Positions 44,130-58,565 of a DNA stretch of 64,000 nt are shown here, in pieces. Within the stretch, counting starts at the first letter, position 1; every line of letters begins with the position of its first letter. The notes under the pieces are model-generated. The model was not told the origin of the DNA. It did no database searches and saw only the letters and a list, made by a program, of their open reading frames with translations. Made by a program: the position numbers and the translations under genes. The DNA lies in the NCBI GenBank assembly GCA_963693315.1, contig OY856188.1:221172263-221236262 (forward strand), read 5' to 3'. The stretch comes from Diogma glabrata. Taxonomy: Eukaryota > Arthropoda > Insecta > Diptera > Cylindrotomidae.

Positions 44130-45920
44130 TTGGCTTTAGAAAGTTGGGAAATAAAATTATTCGAGAAAACGCTCGTGGACAAGGAATATTAATGGTTTAT
44201 TAATTATTTTCTAGCTTTCTTCTACGATTGTGACATGTCGATATCTCTTCATTAAGGTTACAAAAAAAGATAAGAACAAAAAATCTTCTATTGACATCTT
44301 TTGAAAATATAAATAACAAATTTCAGCATCACCCAATCCAATCAATTTCTATGTGGAACAAATTCCTTAAGCATCCTTTTTTATGTATTTCGTTGTAATT
44401 TATGATCAATATTTTCCTCTTCATTTTCTTAAGTTATTTAGTTTTTTTTAACTATCCGAAATTCTAAAACAATTTTTGTTTTAATTTAATTTTTTTTGCT
44501 CCTTAATTTTTTTCAATTCAAATTTCTTCACATAATTTTTAGTCAAAATATAAAATAAAAATTAATAAGAAACCAAAAAAAATTAAAATTAGCAACAACA
44601 ATAAGACAAGAGATATTTAGGTTCTTGCTCAGTATTTTTTTAATTTAAATTTCTTATGTTTGTTGTTGTAATTATTCGTAAGTTAACTTTGCAGAAAATT
44701 TATTTTTTTTCTTATTTATTTTTTTTGTTGATGTTTTTTAATTTATGAAAAGAAAAAAATAAGATATTATTTAAGTTTAGTTGTTCGAAAGTCGTTCACA
44801 AGGAAAGACTTTGTCACATTGATTACTCCGAAAAGGTAGTTTTAGAAATAGAATAAAAAGAAAATTGTGATTTTTCTAAAAGTCTGTTGGAGATTTTTGA
44901 ACAAAAATTCGTGTTACTTTACTAACTAACGGTGTCAATTAGCTTGAATTATTTAAAATCTTATAGCCGTTAATTTTTTCAATCTGCAAAAGTAAAAATA
45001 GTGAAAAAATAATTTCATAGAAGATAATGAAGATAAATTAAATAGTTTAAAACTCAGAAAAATGAAAGTGAATTAGATTATTTTATGTGAGAAAAAATAA
45101 CAGAACAACAACTAACGAGTTGATTATAATTTAAATAATTTAAAAGAAAAGTTGTTTGATTAAGGTGTTTTACAAAATTTGTTTTTGGAAAAATCGTTAA
45201 AAAAATTATATTTTTGTTCATATTGATTATTTAACGCGGCAAAGAGATTTATTATGTTCAAGCAAAAACTATTTGTAAGTTTAAAATTTTAAGTTTAATA
45301 TTTAGCTTCTGTGTACTACATATTATTATTTTTGGTAGTTATGTTTATTCTCGAATTTATTAGGTAATTGTTTTATATTTTAAATTTATTTTCTAAATAT
45401 ATTTTCAAAACTGACATGTTCGGTCCATAACTCGAAAATCGAAAATTGCGATATTTATTTCAAAAGTAAAATAGTCTGCAAGAATCCTTTTAATAATACC
45501 TTGATGGATTAACAGTAATTTAAATTTGAAATTTGAAAATATATTATAAGTTGAAAAAAAAACATATTAATAATGCACTTAAACGAAACATTCACATAAT
45601 AATTAGAGTTTATTGTGTTTACTGAAACAGATGCTTTAGTAATATAGTGTAACGAATTTCATTAAAATATATTATTTATTTATAATAAATTTGGTGTTTA
45701 AAATACCATATCTTCTTTGTATAGGAATGACACTCTCTGATAATGAAGCGAACGCTATCCGGATATTTAAAATGACTTGTGTCGACAAATCAATTTTGGC
45801 GCGAATAATAATTTAGATTAAAGTTGAAGTATAGCAATAAGTTTGATACCCTCCGTTATATTTAGTTACTGCTGGCAAAATCAAAAGTTTAAGGATAGGA
45901 AATTTAATGTTTTGTTAAAA
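44130..45920. other. AT-rich stretch without recognised features
   Basis: No supported coding, RNA or shared repeat was seen on either strand. Confidence 0.4.
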
Positions 45921-45924
45921 AGGT

Positions 45925-46020
45925 TTTACTGTCGAGTGGTGAAACAAATTCTCACTCGGGCTGAGATTTGTAACTTTACACCCTTGGCACATAAATAACT
46001 ATTGTTTCACTAGAACAAAA
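45925..46020 (-). repeat. Hairpin-forming repeat, related to 47150-47310
   Basis: GTGAAACAA at about 45940 pairs with TTGTTTCAC near 46005, and ACAAATTCTCA pairs with TGAGATTTGT internally. The reverse complement shares AAGGGTG-AAAGTTA and a GAGT-CCGAGT block with 47160-47215. Confidence 0.5.
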
Positions 46021-46079
46021 ACTGGTGGATTTTGGATCGAATAAAAATATTTTACGAGCTTCAAAATCAATTTTTAGTT

Positions 46080-46882
46080 GCTATTTTAATTTTTTTTATT
46101 CGCCGCAAGCAAAATATTTAAAAAAATTGTTTAATCTAAATCAAAATTAAAAAATTTATAAATTTTGAAATAAAAATATGTCGAACAAATTGTATATCTA
46201 TGACAACAAAGAATAACAAACATTTTAATTGGATTAGGAAATTTGGAATCGAAAGGTTGCTTTGATAAAATTTTCTATATTTATAGAATTTAAACAAATA
46301 CAAATGTTTTTTACTTTTTTGGACGTAACTATGACAACAAAATATACTTTAAGGCCACAAATCACAGTAATAAAGTAACACTTTCATATATAGGCGAATA
46401 CAAAAGTACTTTACTACTGTGATTTGCGGCCTTAAAGTGTCACTTTTTAACCATTATATTTTGTTGTCATATAGTTAAGTCCAAAAAATAAAAAACATTT
46501 TTATTTGCTTAAATTCTATACAAAATAGGAATTTGTATCAAAGCAACCTTTCAATTCAAAGTTTCATAATTCAATCAAAATATTTGTCGTTTTTTGTTGT
46601 CATAGTTATACGATATGTTTGAAAAAGAAATAACAAATATATTGTTTGCTTGTTCAAATTATTTTTATTTCTTTTAATTTTTTAAACTTTTAGATTAAAC
46701 AATTTTTTTTAAATATTTTGCTTGCCGCGAATAAAAATAGTATATGATGCACGGACGTAAGCCATTTTGGACTTAATGTGGGTGCAAATTTCAGCTAGCG
46801 ACTCGATTTGCAAACTCCACATTTACGCCCAAAAACCTTAGCTTTAAGTCCTTGCGTTTACATTACGATAATGTACTATTTT
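46080..46882. repeat. Repeat family C, copy 3: foldback plus terminal hairpin H9
   Basis: The left half (46080-46400) is the inverted copy of the right half (46410-46733); TTTATTCGCCGC-AAGCAAAATATTT pairs with AAATATTTTGCTTGCCGCGAATA (each split). Beyond the right half, 46734-46882 forms a hairpin bounded by AAAAATAGTA and TACTATTTT with minus-strand apex CGAGTCGCTAGCTGA. The 2464-2928 copy equals the right half plus hairpin. Confidence 0.75.
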
Positions 46883-47149
46883 GGAAAATATGCCTTTTGT
46901 AAAATATACCACACAAATTTTCATTTTTGGTCGAGTTAGAGAAAAAAAAGTTTTACTTATATATATTAGGGAGTTTTAATTTTTTTTTCGGTTCCATAGG
47001 CTCATGTTTTAGCATTGGATTTACAAAAATTTCCTAAAATACCTGCTTCCTAGATCCAAACTGGAACGTGAGCAGCGCAAACTGAGTTTGTTTCTCCTGT
47101 AATCAACAAGCGAAAAACGATATTTTTGCTCAAAAATTCATAGCTGTTA

Positions 47150-47310
47150 TAATAGTTATTTATGTACCAAGGGTGCAAAGTTATAAATTTGAGTCCGAGT
47201 CAGAATTTGATGGCGGTAGTCAAGGACAAGGCGGTAGAATGAGGCGGTAGTCAAGGACAACAATTCGCTACGGCTGACATTAACTTTACACCTGTGGTAC
47301 ATCAAACATT
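47150..47310. repeat. Hairpin-forming repeat with 18-bp internal direct repeat
   Basis: TGTACC..GGTG.AAAGTTA at 47162 pairs with TAACTTTACACC...GGTACA ending near 47303. Between the arms GGCGGTAGTCAAGGACAA occurs twice. An overlapping minus-strand frame is unlikely to be a gene. Confidence 0.55.
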
Positions 47311-47509
47311 TTTTAAACTTTCTGCAAGAAAGCGAAACTAACAAAAACAGTACCTACAGTAACAATAAGGGGGCGTATAGGAATAATAAGACGGCGTATA
47401 GTAATAATAAGAGGACGTAAAGTAATAAGGAAAGGGCTTAAAGTAATAGAGGACGTGAATTAAAAGAGGCCACAAGAGTTAAGTTTCTTAGGAATTAAGT
47501 TTTAGGAAC

Positions 47510-47640
47510 TGAATCCGTGGATTTTTTTATATTTAAAAATATGCTCGTTTAAAATTTTCAGAAAAATCAGATTTCCGAGAATGTTCAAACGAGCATTTCT
47601 GAAAATCATAAATTCACGGACTTAATAACTTGGATCTTTT
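47510..47640. repeat. ~125-bp inverted repeat (hairpin)
   Basis: TCCGTG-ATTT pairs with AAAT-CACGGA at the outer ends; GCTCGTTT pairs with AAACGAGC and ATTTTCAGAAA with TTTCTGAAAAT internally. Confidence 0.6.
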
Positions 47641-47744
47641 TTGTAGAAGATTCTTTTGTAGGAGTGTAGAAATTCTCTACAAAACGCTGTTATCTAATTC
47701 TAAATTTTATAACGGTAATTCATATTTGAGCAAAAACGTCGTTT

Positions 47745-48805
47745 TATATCGCATTTACAGCGATATAGCAAACTAGTAGATAGTATATCAATTTGCATCT
47801 TGTCATATTTAATATGAGTTTACAACGTAGATAGCAAATTAAATCCTTTATGATATAAACACATAACACATTTTAATTTAGTTTAGTTTAAATTGCTATC
47901 TGTCAAACTTTTAAAAAAGTAATGAAAAATATGATAATTAGACCATTCCTCAAATTCTTTCTCTGACTGTTGAAAAATATTTGACGGAAAATAGTAGATT
48001 GTATCCCTGCGGTCGTGCGGCAAACTAACTCTTGTTTGGGAAACGCATTCGCACTAGTAATACACACTATTTTTTGTAACAAGTGCGTAAAATTAATAAA
48101 TATTAAATTAATTGTTCATTTAATCATTTATTTAACAAAGTTATAAACAAATTTAAGCTTTTTAAATAATTAAAGTGCGCCATCTTCTTTGTAATAGTTG
48201 TAAATTATACTAGCTCGAAAATATAAACATAAGAATCCAACTAAAACAACACATAGGAATCCAATAAGAGCTGTCAAAACTGTGAACTTTGAAAACCTAA
48301 ATAAATTGTTTTTTCTTGAAATTCAAATGATGCAATGTGTTTAAGTTGTTTTTACTATATGGTAAGCTATTTAAATTATTATTTTGATATTTTAGTGCTA
48401 TAAAAATATTATATATAGATTGATATATGGATAGATTGAACTACAAATCTCACATGCAGGCGGCGTTACGGTCCTGGCTTACAAAATATTTTGTGGTCAT
48501 ATGTGCGGAAAAGTAGTTTTTTCTTTTATTCTATTCTAGTACAAAATTGAATATTTTTTAGGCATGTGTTGCAAAAAAGAAATTTTATTACTTAAAATTT
48601 TTAAGAACAGGAGACGGTGTAGAAATCAAAGATTTTTATTTGCAATGGTGTTTACAGTGTCAATATCAATTTAAAAATAATTGGCTAGATAGTAAAACTA
48701 GATTTCAAATTAGTTGCAAGCTCTCAAAATAAAAAATGTTTACAGCACTGATTTAAATTACATCTACTAATTTGCTATGTCGCTGTAAATGCGGCATTAG
48801 AATCT
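47745..48805. mobile_element. Candidate ~1.06-kb element with ~35-bp inverted termini, enclosing hairpin H2
   Basis: CGCATTTACAGCGATATAGC near 47751 has a near-exact complement at 48773-48798 (GCTATGTCGCTGTAAATGCG) and the match extends through a CTAGTAGAT block. At 47988-48073 a hairpin bounded by AAAATAGTA and CACTATTTT lies inside. No transposase was seen. Borders and target duplication are uncertain. Confidence 0.5.
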
Positions 48806-49007
48806 TAAATTTAGAATCTTTGAAAATTATTTTATCATTTTCTTTAAAATGAACACCTCTGCAGCGAGAATCGTTTGATGTATGTACATATATCGTATGC
48901 GGTAGGCTTGTAGTTCGTTTTGTTTTGCATAGATTGTCATACATTGTTACACATATGTTGGATTTAATATTTGTACCTGGTTTTAACCAAATTAAAAAAT
49001 CTACCAA
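48753..49007 (-). other. Unassigned 84-codon open frame
   Basis: A minus-strand frame with a less biased composition than neighbours (VDFLIWLKPGTNIKSN, MYDNLCKTKRTTSLPHT, CRGVHFKEND). I recognise no family. It overlaps the right terminus of the candidate element at 47745-48805, so it may be chance or a decayed transposase piece. Confidence 0.2.
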
Positions 49008-49019
49008 AATTCCATAGAT

Positions 49020-50290
49020 GTAACTTTGCTTATAATAAATTTTAGTTTTAAAATTTATTTGATAATTCTGTTTGTAATTATTTTTTTTCTATCTAATCTA
49101 ATCTGATACATCCGATTCTACTGGAAGACAAATCTGTCTTCACACGAAATTTAACTATTTCTAGCGGATATCCTGCCGCTTGTACGTTTTTTGTATGCAT
49201 TGGTCAGGGAATTTATTTTTTGAAAATATATTTTCTTTAATAATACCTGATAGTTAAAATAAATATTACAAATTTTCAGTCTGGGAATACGAAGGGGATA
49301 GTTAAATTATAATAATATCGATATGTTTATACTAAGGTTTGGTTTGTTTCCTACACATGCATTAAAATTGAACTACATCGTTTCGAAGTTCTGGGTACGA
49401 TGCTCGACGAAAGTTTCTTTTGTTGTACATTAATCAGAATATGTATTTTCAGACATATGAGCTGTAGTTATTAATTCTAAGCCAAAGATAACGATCAACA
49501 TGACATTAAGGGATATATTTCAATCCTACAAAAATATTAAGTAAAAGTACAACAAAAATCTAAAAATATTGATCTCAATCACTCCAATGTATATAAAAAC
49601 GAAAATAATTATTACTTCCCACGATTATTTTAAAACGATAAGGAAAATTATAAGAAATCGTTTATGTTCATATTATTTTATTAAAATGGCACGTGTGACT
49701 TATCCAAATATAAATAAAATATCCATATGTAACAGAAGTTACGTTGATACAAAGTAAGCAGAGAAACTAAAAAAAATATTTTAACGTATAGCATAGCAGA
49801 GAAAATAAAAAAAATTAAGATGACAAGTTGTTTCTTTTAGCAACATATTGAGATAACGAAAAAAATATTAAACAGATAAATTCAAAAATGGAATAATTGT
49901 AATATATTTAGTATGCATTTATATGATTGCTGCAACATTGTAAACAAACAGATTTTCTGTTAACACAAATTCAATAAAATAAAATATGGAAAGAAACAAT
50001 TTATGGACATTTATTTATTAACATTATGAAAATGTTTAATTAATTAATTTGTTTAATTTTCATACAGTTCTGTAATGACTTCACATGTTTGCATTAAATC
50101 TCACCACTTAATTCAATATCATTAAATATATAATTATATCATATTGATCGTTTTCTTTTACAGTCCAATTGATAAGAATAATTAATAACGCCTAGGTTTA
50201 TGACAGCATACATTCTAAAAACCTTCAAAAAAAAAACATCCATCAGGAATCAAATCTAACACCCTTGTTTGCAGGACTAACCCTTGTCTC
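49020..50290. other. AT-rich stretch without recognised features
   Basis: No supported feature; short frames such as 49569-49757 show no recognisable motif. Confidence 0.4.
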
Positions 50291-50299
50291 AAGACTAAC

Positions 50300-50763
50300 A
50301 TTATTTTTTCCTATTAGATCTTGTTTGCCAAAAACTGTATGGCAAAAAATGAGATATTTTTTGCACGAGTTGTATATAAAGTCCAATTCCGATCACTCAT
50401 TTGCGGGAGTGGATTGCATCTTTTACTCCCTAGGGAGTAAAAAATAACAAACCATGACAACAATGAAAGTTTGCATAGAAACAGATTTACGATAAATTCA
50501 AACAAATTTTCATAAAAACCGCCTACTATTATGAACATCAAAAACTATAATTTTCATTTTCTTTAAATGATTAGATTTAGTTTTTTACAACACAATTATA
50601 TTGTAGTCGTGCAAAAAATAGTAATTAGTATATACACCTCGGAAGAGTACATATTACCTCCCTCAGTGATATGTACTCTTCAGTGATATGTACCCTCGAG
50701 CTCCAAACACACCACGGGAGAAAAACATGCACTTCTCTCGCTTGGTGTATAATCTACTATTTT
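50300..50763 (-). repeat. H-type repeat, inverted copy, with hairpin H3 and CCTAGG palindrome
   Basis: The minus strand starts with hairpin H3 (50763-50615; AAAATAGTA-type borders, TATACACC/GGTGTATA arms) followed by TTTGCACGAC as after H1. It then runs to a perfect 22-bp palindrome at 50421-50442 (half-site TTTTACTCCCT, centre CCTAGG). The point where the H1 copy carries the 1.38-kb foldback is uninterrupted here. A 5' hairpin plus 3' CCTAGG-centred palindrome repeats the layout of the intact Crypton, without an ORF. Confidence 0.7.
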
Positions 50764-50769
50764 AATTTT

Positions 50770-53700
50770 AAACCGTGTACAGATTTTGCTCATTTATTTA
50801 CGAAATCTATGTTTTCCAATGCATATGTAAACTATTATATTTTATAAAACAACTCTACATCACAAATTTAAATGCTCGTCCTTGAACTGTCTTAAACACA
50901 TAAAAACGGATGGTAAAATTTCGTGGTATTCCCCCATAAAGTTTTTTGTTATCTCTACGATATTTATAACAAATATTAAACGGTGTTGTGAATTATGAAA
51001 TGCATTAAACTGCATTAAGTAAAAAAATCATTTATTAAGGTTAAAACTTAAGTTTCAATGTTAAATCATCTCCTTATTATTAATGTTGGCTAACCCATAT
51101 TTTTTACTCTTTTCTTAACTATTGTTGTTTCTTATAAATTCCCTTGCATTGCCTTTGATTGTATAGCAAAAACAAATAAGGGTAGTTTGAAATATTTTTA
51201 TAGTCCAACTAAATTACAATTCATTGTGGACAGCCAAAATTTGTTCGCAGATGAAAGAGAAATGTTATGCTTACAATACAACAGCTTTCATGTGTACAGT
51301 AGTAATTTCCCAAAGCCGGTGATAATTCGTTATAATTTTTTGTGAAATTTCAAGAGCAAGTTGATTGGTAATAGCTATTATCCATTTTCAAAACTTATTA
51401 AAACTATTTATATGCAGTTCTAATAAAGAAGTCCCTCTGCATCTGAGCATCATTGCTGACTATACTTATAAAAACCAAAGAAATCAGAAACAGTCGATGG
51501 TATTGTACGATTCTGTGAACAGAACTTCGAATACAATTCTTTTGAACAGAATCAAAAAGACTAAATAAATTTGGAATATGTCAACAAAATGAAATTGAAG
51601 GAAGATAAAACTGATCCTTAGAAAAGGTATCGAAATGATCGGTTGGTCTGAAAATGTTTAATCAGCTTCACGTTCTCGAGTTTCCATAGTCGGGCCGTCA
51701 AAGTAATAATTTTGCTTTAATCGTAAATTTTCATACATGATATGATGTTTATAACTTATCGGCTCACCTTAATTTATAATAAAAAAAAATTACAAAACTT
51801 TAAGATGATAACGAAAATAAAATTAAATCTTTAAGAATCTTCACATTCTCCCTTTGGAATCTTGTTTTTTTGTTCTTCTAATAAATAATAATTAAAATTT
51901 ATTGTTGAAATTTTTAAGTTTGTTGTCATCTAATTTTTTTTTTCTGCAACATACACAAAAAACTGCAACTTTGGAATTTTTTTTATCTTAAGATTTGGAT
52001 TGTTTTTTTTATGCTCGTACGTTTATATGAATAAGAGGTTAGGGATAGAAAGATTTTTTTGTTTTAGTCAATATTATTATGTACATTTTAATCTTCTGTT
52101 TAGTTTTTGATATATTTTAAGATTTATTTATATTATTTTTTTGCTTTTTGATTTTGGAAGAAATAAACTTTTATTATTCAGACGGTGATGAATAAAATAA
52201 TACATTTTATTTTTTTCATTCAACTTTAATAGCTATTAATATGATTAGTAATTTGGATTGGATGATAGATTTCAGTTCGTGGTCTAGATATATGAAGTTT
52301 GGTTGCATTTTAACGTATAATTTATAGCTTTATATAACTGTATGTATTTATGGTTGTTTTGAGATTTTGGATGAAAGATCATTTTTAGTGCAGTTGTTGG
52401 GTTGATTTTTATTATATATAAAAATCATGGTCACAAATATAGGTCACAAGTTTACTGAAGAATGAACTCGAAATATGTTAAGCAGTAACGAAATTTAAGT
52501 ATTTTATTACTTTTAGAATTTGATTTTGTATCATAGTTAGTAAAAATACTTTACAGTTACTTTCATAACTTTAATAGGATCAAAGTTTTTTTAAAAAAGT
52601 GTAACACCAAAATTGAGTTTAGATTTCATCAATTGTCAAAGGGTGCTTTGGAAAATATAAATAGTATGTATATTAATTATAAATAAATACACCCTTGTTG
52701 TATTTCGCAATATTTCTTTAATATGTTCAATATTTCTTCAATAATTCTCGCAATAATTACATTTGAATTACAAATAAAACGGTCAGGGCGAATAAACATA
52801 AAAGTTTATAACACACATTTTGTGCATATTTTAATTTAAAAGTTCTAAGCTGTAACAAGATATTCAAATTTAAATAATAAACATAATATACGCCTTATTT
52901 TTGTTAAATTGGTTTTTCATTTTACTAAACAACGTATTTCGAAAGCTAAGCTTTCATTGACAGTAGGTTCTAAAAAAAATTTTTATTTTTATTATCTAAT
53001 AAAGACGTTTCTTATAAAAGTCAAAAATAAACCTTCTCAGTAATTGAAATCCTGGAGTATTGGTGGAACTGTAAGTTCAACATGTTTTAGATACTAAATA
53101 TGAAATATTTATTGGTTATAACTCTTTCACCATCCAAGGATGTCAACTACCGGGTTATTTAGTAGATTTAAGTCCACATCTTAAAAAATAATACCAAAAC
53201 ACCCACAATTGAACTTATAACAATTTTTACTAATAGAAGCAGAACAGGAATCAAGTCATTCATCATCTTCGTAAAAGCTAAAAAATTGTAATTTATCTTA
53301 ATGTATGAATTTTTTTTAATATTCATGCAAAACAGAAACTATTTTGCATAAATTTCAATTAATAATTGACTCATCACATAAATAATTATAAACAAAAACT
53401 TTATATTATATTTTTTTAATCGAATGTCCAGTCTCGAAATTACAACAACAAAAGTGGCAATGGACAAAATAATAATAATATAAATAAACGAAAATTCGCA
53501 TATCAGCGATTCTTTCTATTTCGTTGCGTCGCGTCTGATTTGATTCTTTTGTTTAATTTTTTTTTTGTTTTTTAACACAACTTACTTTCGTATGCTATTC
53601 TGAAAAGAAAGTTTGCGGTTAGAAGTTTTGATGGATTATTGTTTTGATAGGACCATAACCACAAAACAGATTGTCGAACCACACTTTTAACATTAGTTAA

Positions 53701-55080
53701 GACATATCATATCGTTTTTCGTTTGCCCACTTTTGGACATTTCTTAAAGTTTTAATTTGTTTTGTCATATAGATTGTGGTATTCAGCTGTCATTTATAAA
53801 AAATAAAATGATTGTGATCAATTAAAGAATGACAACTATACTATATCCAAATATAATAACCAAATCTAATTTAGAACATTTTTGTTTGTAAATGGAAAAA
53901 GTATAAAATATGATATACATTATATCTTATATCGTGTTATGAAGTATATTTGTTTTACTTTTAATAATTGCTATCAAGAGGGTTGAGATAGTTTTTGCCA
54001 TCCTATATGGCGTATGGTTCAAAATTCAAATAAGTCTTTTTTATGACTTAAGTAGGACCCTTATGGGGCCTAGATCGTAGTAGGTTATGCCTAAACAGCA
54101 TCCTAGCTATAGATTATGTTCTATTTTAGATTATATTCAAAAACAACAAGTAGGTGTAATATAAAACTTCATTTCACTTATTTTAATACAATTTCATTTG
54201 GGATTCCTGCAAGTAATTTAAGATGTTGTGTTAAGCAAATTTTGTGAATATATCTACTCACAGTTGCATAGAAGAATAAATATTGAATTTTGTGTGGGTT
54301 TTATTTATAAAATTTTAACATGCTTCTATATTGACCTAGTTATGATATTGTGATAACATCGAAACGTGCGTTACAAATATAATTTATAAATTCCATTCTT
54401 ATCTATTTTTAATGATTTTTTCAAGAAAAGTTTAAGATAAATTTTTGTAATTTGCAATATACGGTTATTTTTACTTTCCAATTTTGATCTTGTAGCAACT
54501 CGTGGAATTGAGTTTTGAATATTAGCAAGTTTTGAAATAAATACATAACAAATTTGATATGAATAAGCAGTGGAATACAACGGCAAAGAAAACTATTAAT
54601 ATATATTATGATTTTTCTAGATTTTATTGAAAGCAATGTATATTATACCCTTTTCCAGTTTAGAATATAACCATTATTCGTAGATTTCATTATTTGTAGA
54701 TTTAGAATTTTGTAAGCAATTAAACTCAAATATCTAAGAGAATCGTTTAGAACGAGTTGCATACAAAACACCCATCGTGTTTCGTGTATGCCGATTCAAA
54801 CCTACATTCTTGAATATCGCTGATTGGAATCAATTTTGTGTAGACACGATATAAATTACACCAATGAGGCAATGATGTTTCGAAATTGATATTTATTTTA
54901 CTCACAACAGTTACTTAAGTTATCCTGTAGCCATCGTTAGAAATACTCGTTTATTTTATTCTATTTCAATACCACTTGTGTGCCACCTTGTGTATTTTTA
55001 GGAAGTTTTGAAAAGAAAAATGCACTAGATGTGTGTCATCTTGGCATTTCGGAAACAAATTTGGAAATGACTTTATGTAT
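50770..55080. other. AT-rich stretch without recognised features
   Basis: More than 4 kb read on both strands without a credible coding frame, RNA gene or repeat shared with the rest of the window. It could be intergenic or intronic; splice sites alone are not informative at this AT content. Confidence 0.4.
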
Positions 55081-55085
55081 ATATA

Positions 55086-55354
55086 TTGTAACGTTTGCAT
55101 ATATATAGTAACGTGCAACGTTTCTTAGTCGAGCTACAATTATTTAGTTCGATCACTAAATCAGGAAATTTAAAACACAATGGATTTTCTAAACGTTATA
55201 GTTTTATTCGTTCAAGATTCTACAATAAAAATATTTCTCCTATTACTATTCCCCTTTTAGTTCTTCTTGTACTACCAATATTTCACCACTTATAATACTT
55301 TTATACTTGTTCACAATATCACTTTTAACTTTCTACTTATAACACTGTTAATTT
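55086..55354 (+). other. Possible LTR-like sequence up to the assembly gap
   Basis: Begins TGTAACG like 43074 and shares an ATGGATTT..ACGTTATA block. It runs into the N gap, so its far end and identity are unknown. Confidence 0.25.
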
Positions 55355-55554
55355 NNNNNNNNNNNNNNNNNNNNNNNNNNNNNNNNNNNNNNNNNNNNNN
55401 NNNNNNNNNNNNNNNNNNNNNNNNNNNNNNNNNNNNNNNNNNNNNNNNNNNNNNNNNNNNNNNNNNNNNNNNNNNNNNNNNNNNNNNNNNNNNNNNNNNN
55501 NNNNNNNNNNNNNNNNNNNNNNNNNNNNNNNNNNNNNNNNNNNNNNNNNNNNNN
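55355..55554. other. Assembly gap, 200 N
   Basis: Exactly 200 undetermined bases. The round number suggests a placeholder or scaffold gap. It removes the catalytic motif C region of the adjacent RT; any frame drawn across it is unsupported. Confidence 0.95.
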
Positions 55555-56477
55555 GTATTTATCACTTTGCTGTCCTTTGTATTGTATTCTGTTTCCAGCA
55601 TCCCGATACATTTCTTTGATTAGATCTACTATTTTCTTCGGGACGCCCATTTCACAAAGTGTCTTCCATATCGCGCTTCTGTTAATTGAGTCGAAGGCGC
55701 GTTCGAAGTCCACGAAGAGGAGATACAATGGTGAGTTCCATTCGTTTGATTGCTCTATTATGATACGGATTGTGTTGATATGATCGGTACTTCCTGGTCT
55801 AAAGCCAGCTTGTTCGTTTCTTAGTTTCATGTTAATTGATGGAGATATTCTTTCGAGAATGATCATCGCTAGTATTTTCAATATTGTGTTGAGCAGAGAT
55901 ATACCTCTCCAATTTTTGCATTCTCTTAGATCACCTTTCTTTGGGATTGTTATGGTTAAACCTTCTTTCCATTTGGTTGGTATTTTCCCTTCGTTCCATA
56001 CATCAGCTAATAGTGGTGTTAGAGCTTCTGCTGTTGTGTTTACATCTGCTTTGAGTAATTCTGCTGATATATTATCTGTACCAGCAGATTTGTTATTCGT
56101 GAGTTTCTGTATGGCATCTTTAACTTCCCGTTCCGTTGGTGGATGGGTGCTGATAGTTTCGTTATAGTTGTCATCCGGAAACTGCAAGTTATCTTCATGT
56201 TGGTGGCAGTTGTCTTCGAAGTATTCTTTCCATCTATTTAGCTGCTGTTCATGTGTTGTGAGGGTTTGACCAGATTCATCCTTTATTGGTGGAGTGTTTG
56301 TATATTTGTTGGTGACCTTTCTCACGCATTTGTGTAGTGTGCGCATATTTCTATTAGCTGCTGCTGTTTCCGCAGTCTTGAGAATGCTTTCTGTATATCT
56401 TCTGCGATCATTCCTTGCCATCTTTTTAACTTGTTTTGCTGTACTTTCATATTTGCTGCGGATCTCGGTTGTGTTCT

Positions 56478-56480
<3 letters not shown>
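55555..56480 (-). pseudogene. RTE-like non-LTR reverse transcriptase, truncated at both visible ends
   Basis: Minus strand, open without a stop from the AT microsatellite at 56480 to the gap, about 308 residues. Visible RT landmarks in order: NNKSAGTDNISAELLKA, TITIPKKGDLRECKNWRG, NEQAGFRPGSTDHI, and motif A LFVDFERAFDS with its catalytic aspartate. The frame extends upstream of the first Met (56421) as QNTTEIRSKYESTAKQV, so that Met is not the real start. The FADD/YADD motif C would fall in or after the N gap. The lack of stops suggests a young copy. RTE-like is my best clade guess from motif wording. Confidence 0.8.

Positions 56481-56555
<75 letters not shown>
56480..56555. repeat. (AT)n microsatellite
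   Basis: About 37 AT dinucleotides abut the 5' truncation point of the minus-strand RT. Ile-Tyr repeat frames on both strands come from it and are not genes. Confidence 0.95.
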
Positions 56556-56557
<2 letters not shown>

Positions 56558-56574
56558 AAAAATATATATATTTA

Positions 56575-57240
56575 ATAAATAAAATGTGTTGTGTAGTAGG
56601 AATTACAATATGTGTCACAATAACACATAAAAACCTTTTAAGACCAAGGTCCCACAACAACATACGTTCAAAGGTGTTGATGGACGTAAATCTTTCTTTT
56701 TTTTTGATTTTTTTTATATTTTTTGTTAAAGAATGGATAACTAAACAAAAAATCCTATCACTGACAAAATATGACATAGGCCAATATTTTATGATAGAAT
56801 AGAGAAAACAAAAGTAAATTAAAAGGTAAATAGCAATTTTTTACAAAAATTCGCTGAAACAAAACAAAACTGTAGTTGCCAATAATCCAGCCGGTTGCAT
56901 ATTCCTTGATCCTGTGACGCACAGTCTTTCTTAATGATTGAAGCCCACACATAGTTATATGAAGGCTCGTTTCTTCAAGAAAGCAATAGCGTCTCATCAT
57001 CAAGGACTATTTCACAGCTAAGATTGAGGGTGCTACCGTTGACTGAATACAGTTTATCCGCCACCACCCCTAAGATGTCACCTTGGCTAGTGATATCTCA
57101 CTGCTATTGCCAGTGGTATGTGATATCTCACGTTAACTCGTATGTCAATAGCAGGGACTGGAGTACGCGGGGTTGTCACACCCGTAGATCAAAAATAAAA
57201 AAAAAATTTCAAAACAATAAAAACTGGTCCCTCCATGCGG
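56575..57240 (-). repeat. Composite repeat family D, copy 2 (inverted)
   Basis: Reverse complement of 8340-9030, including the retrotransposon-like 3' tail near 56575-56680 and the structured block at 57030-57180 (CACTGCTATTGCCAGTGG, AATAGCAGGGACTGG). It ends at the long AT microsatellite. Confidence 0.7.
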
Positions 57241-58556
<1,316 letters not shown>

Positions 58557-58565
58557 ATATATATA

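Noticed and set aside
54358..54372. CGAAAC word as part of a hammerhead
   Set aside because: No CTGATGA lies at a suitable distance on the same strand.
55348..55623. Frames drawn across the N gap
   Set aside because: The gap content is unknown; only the RT portion right of 55555 is supported by real bases.
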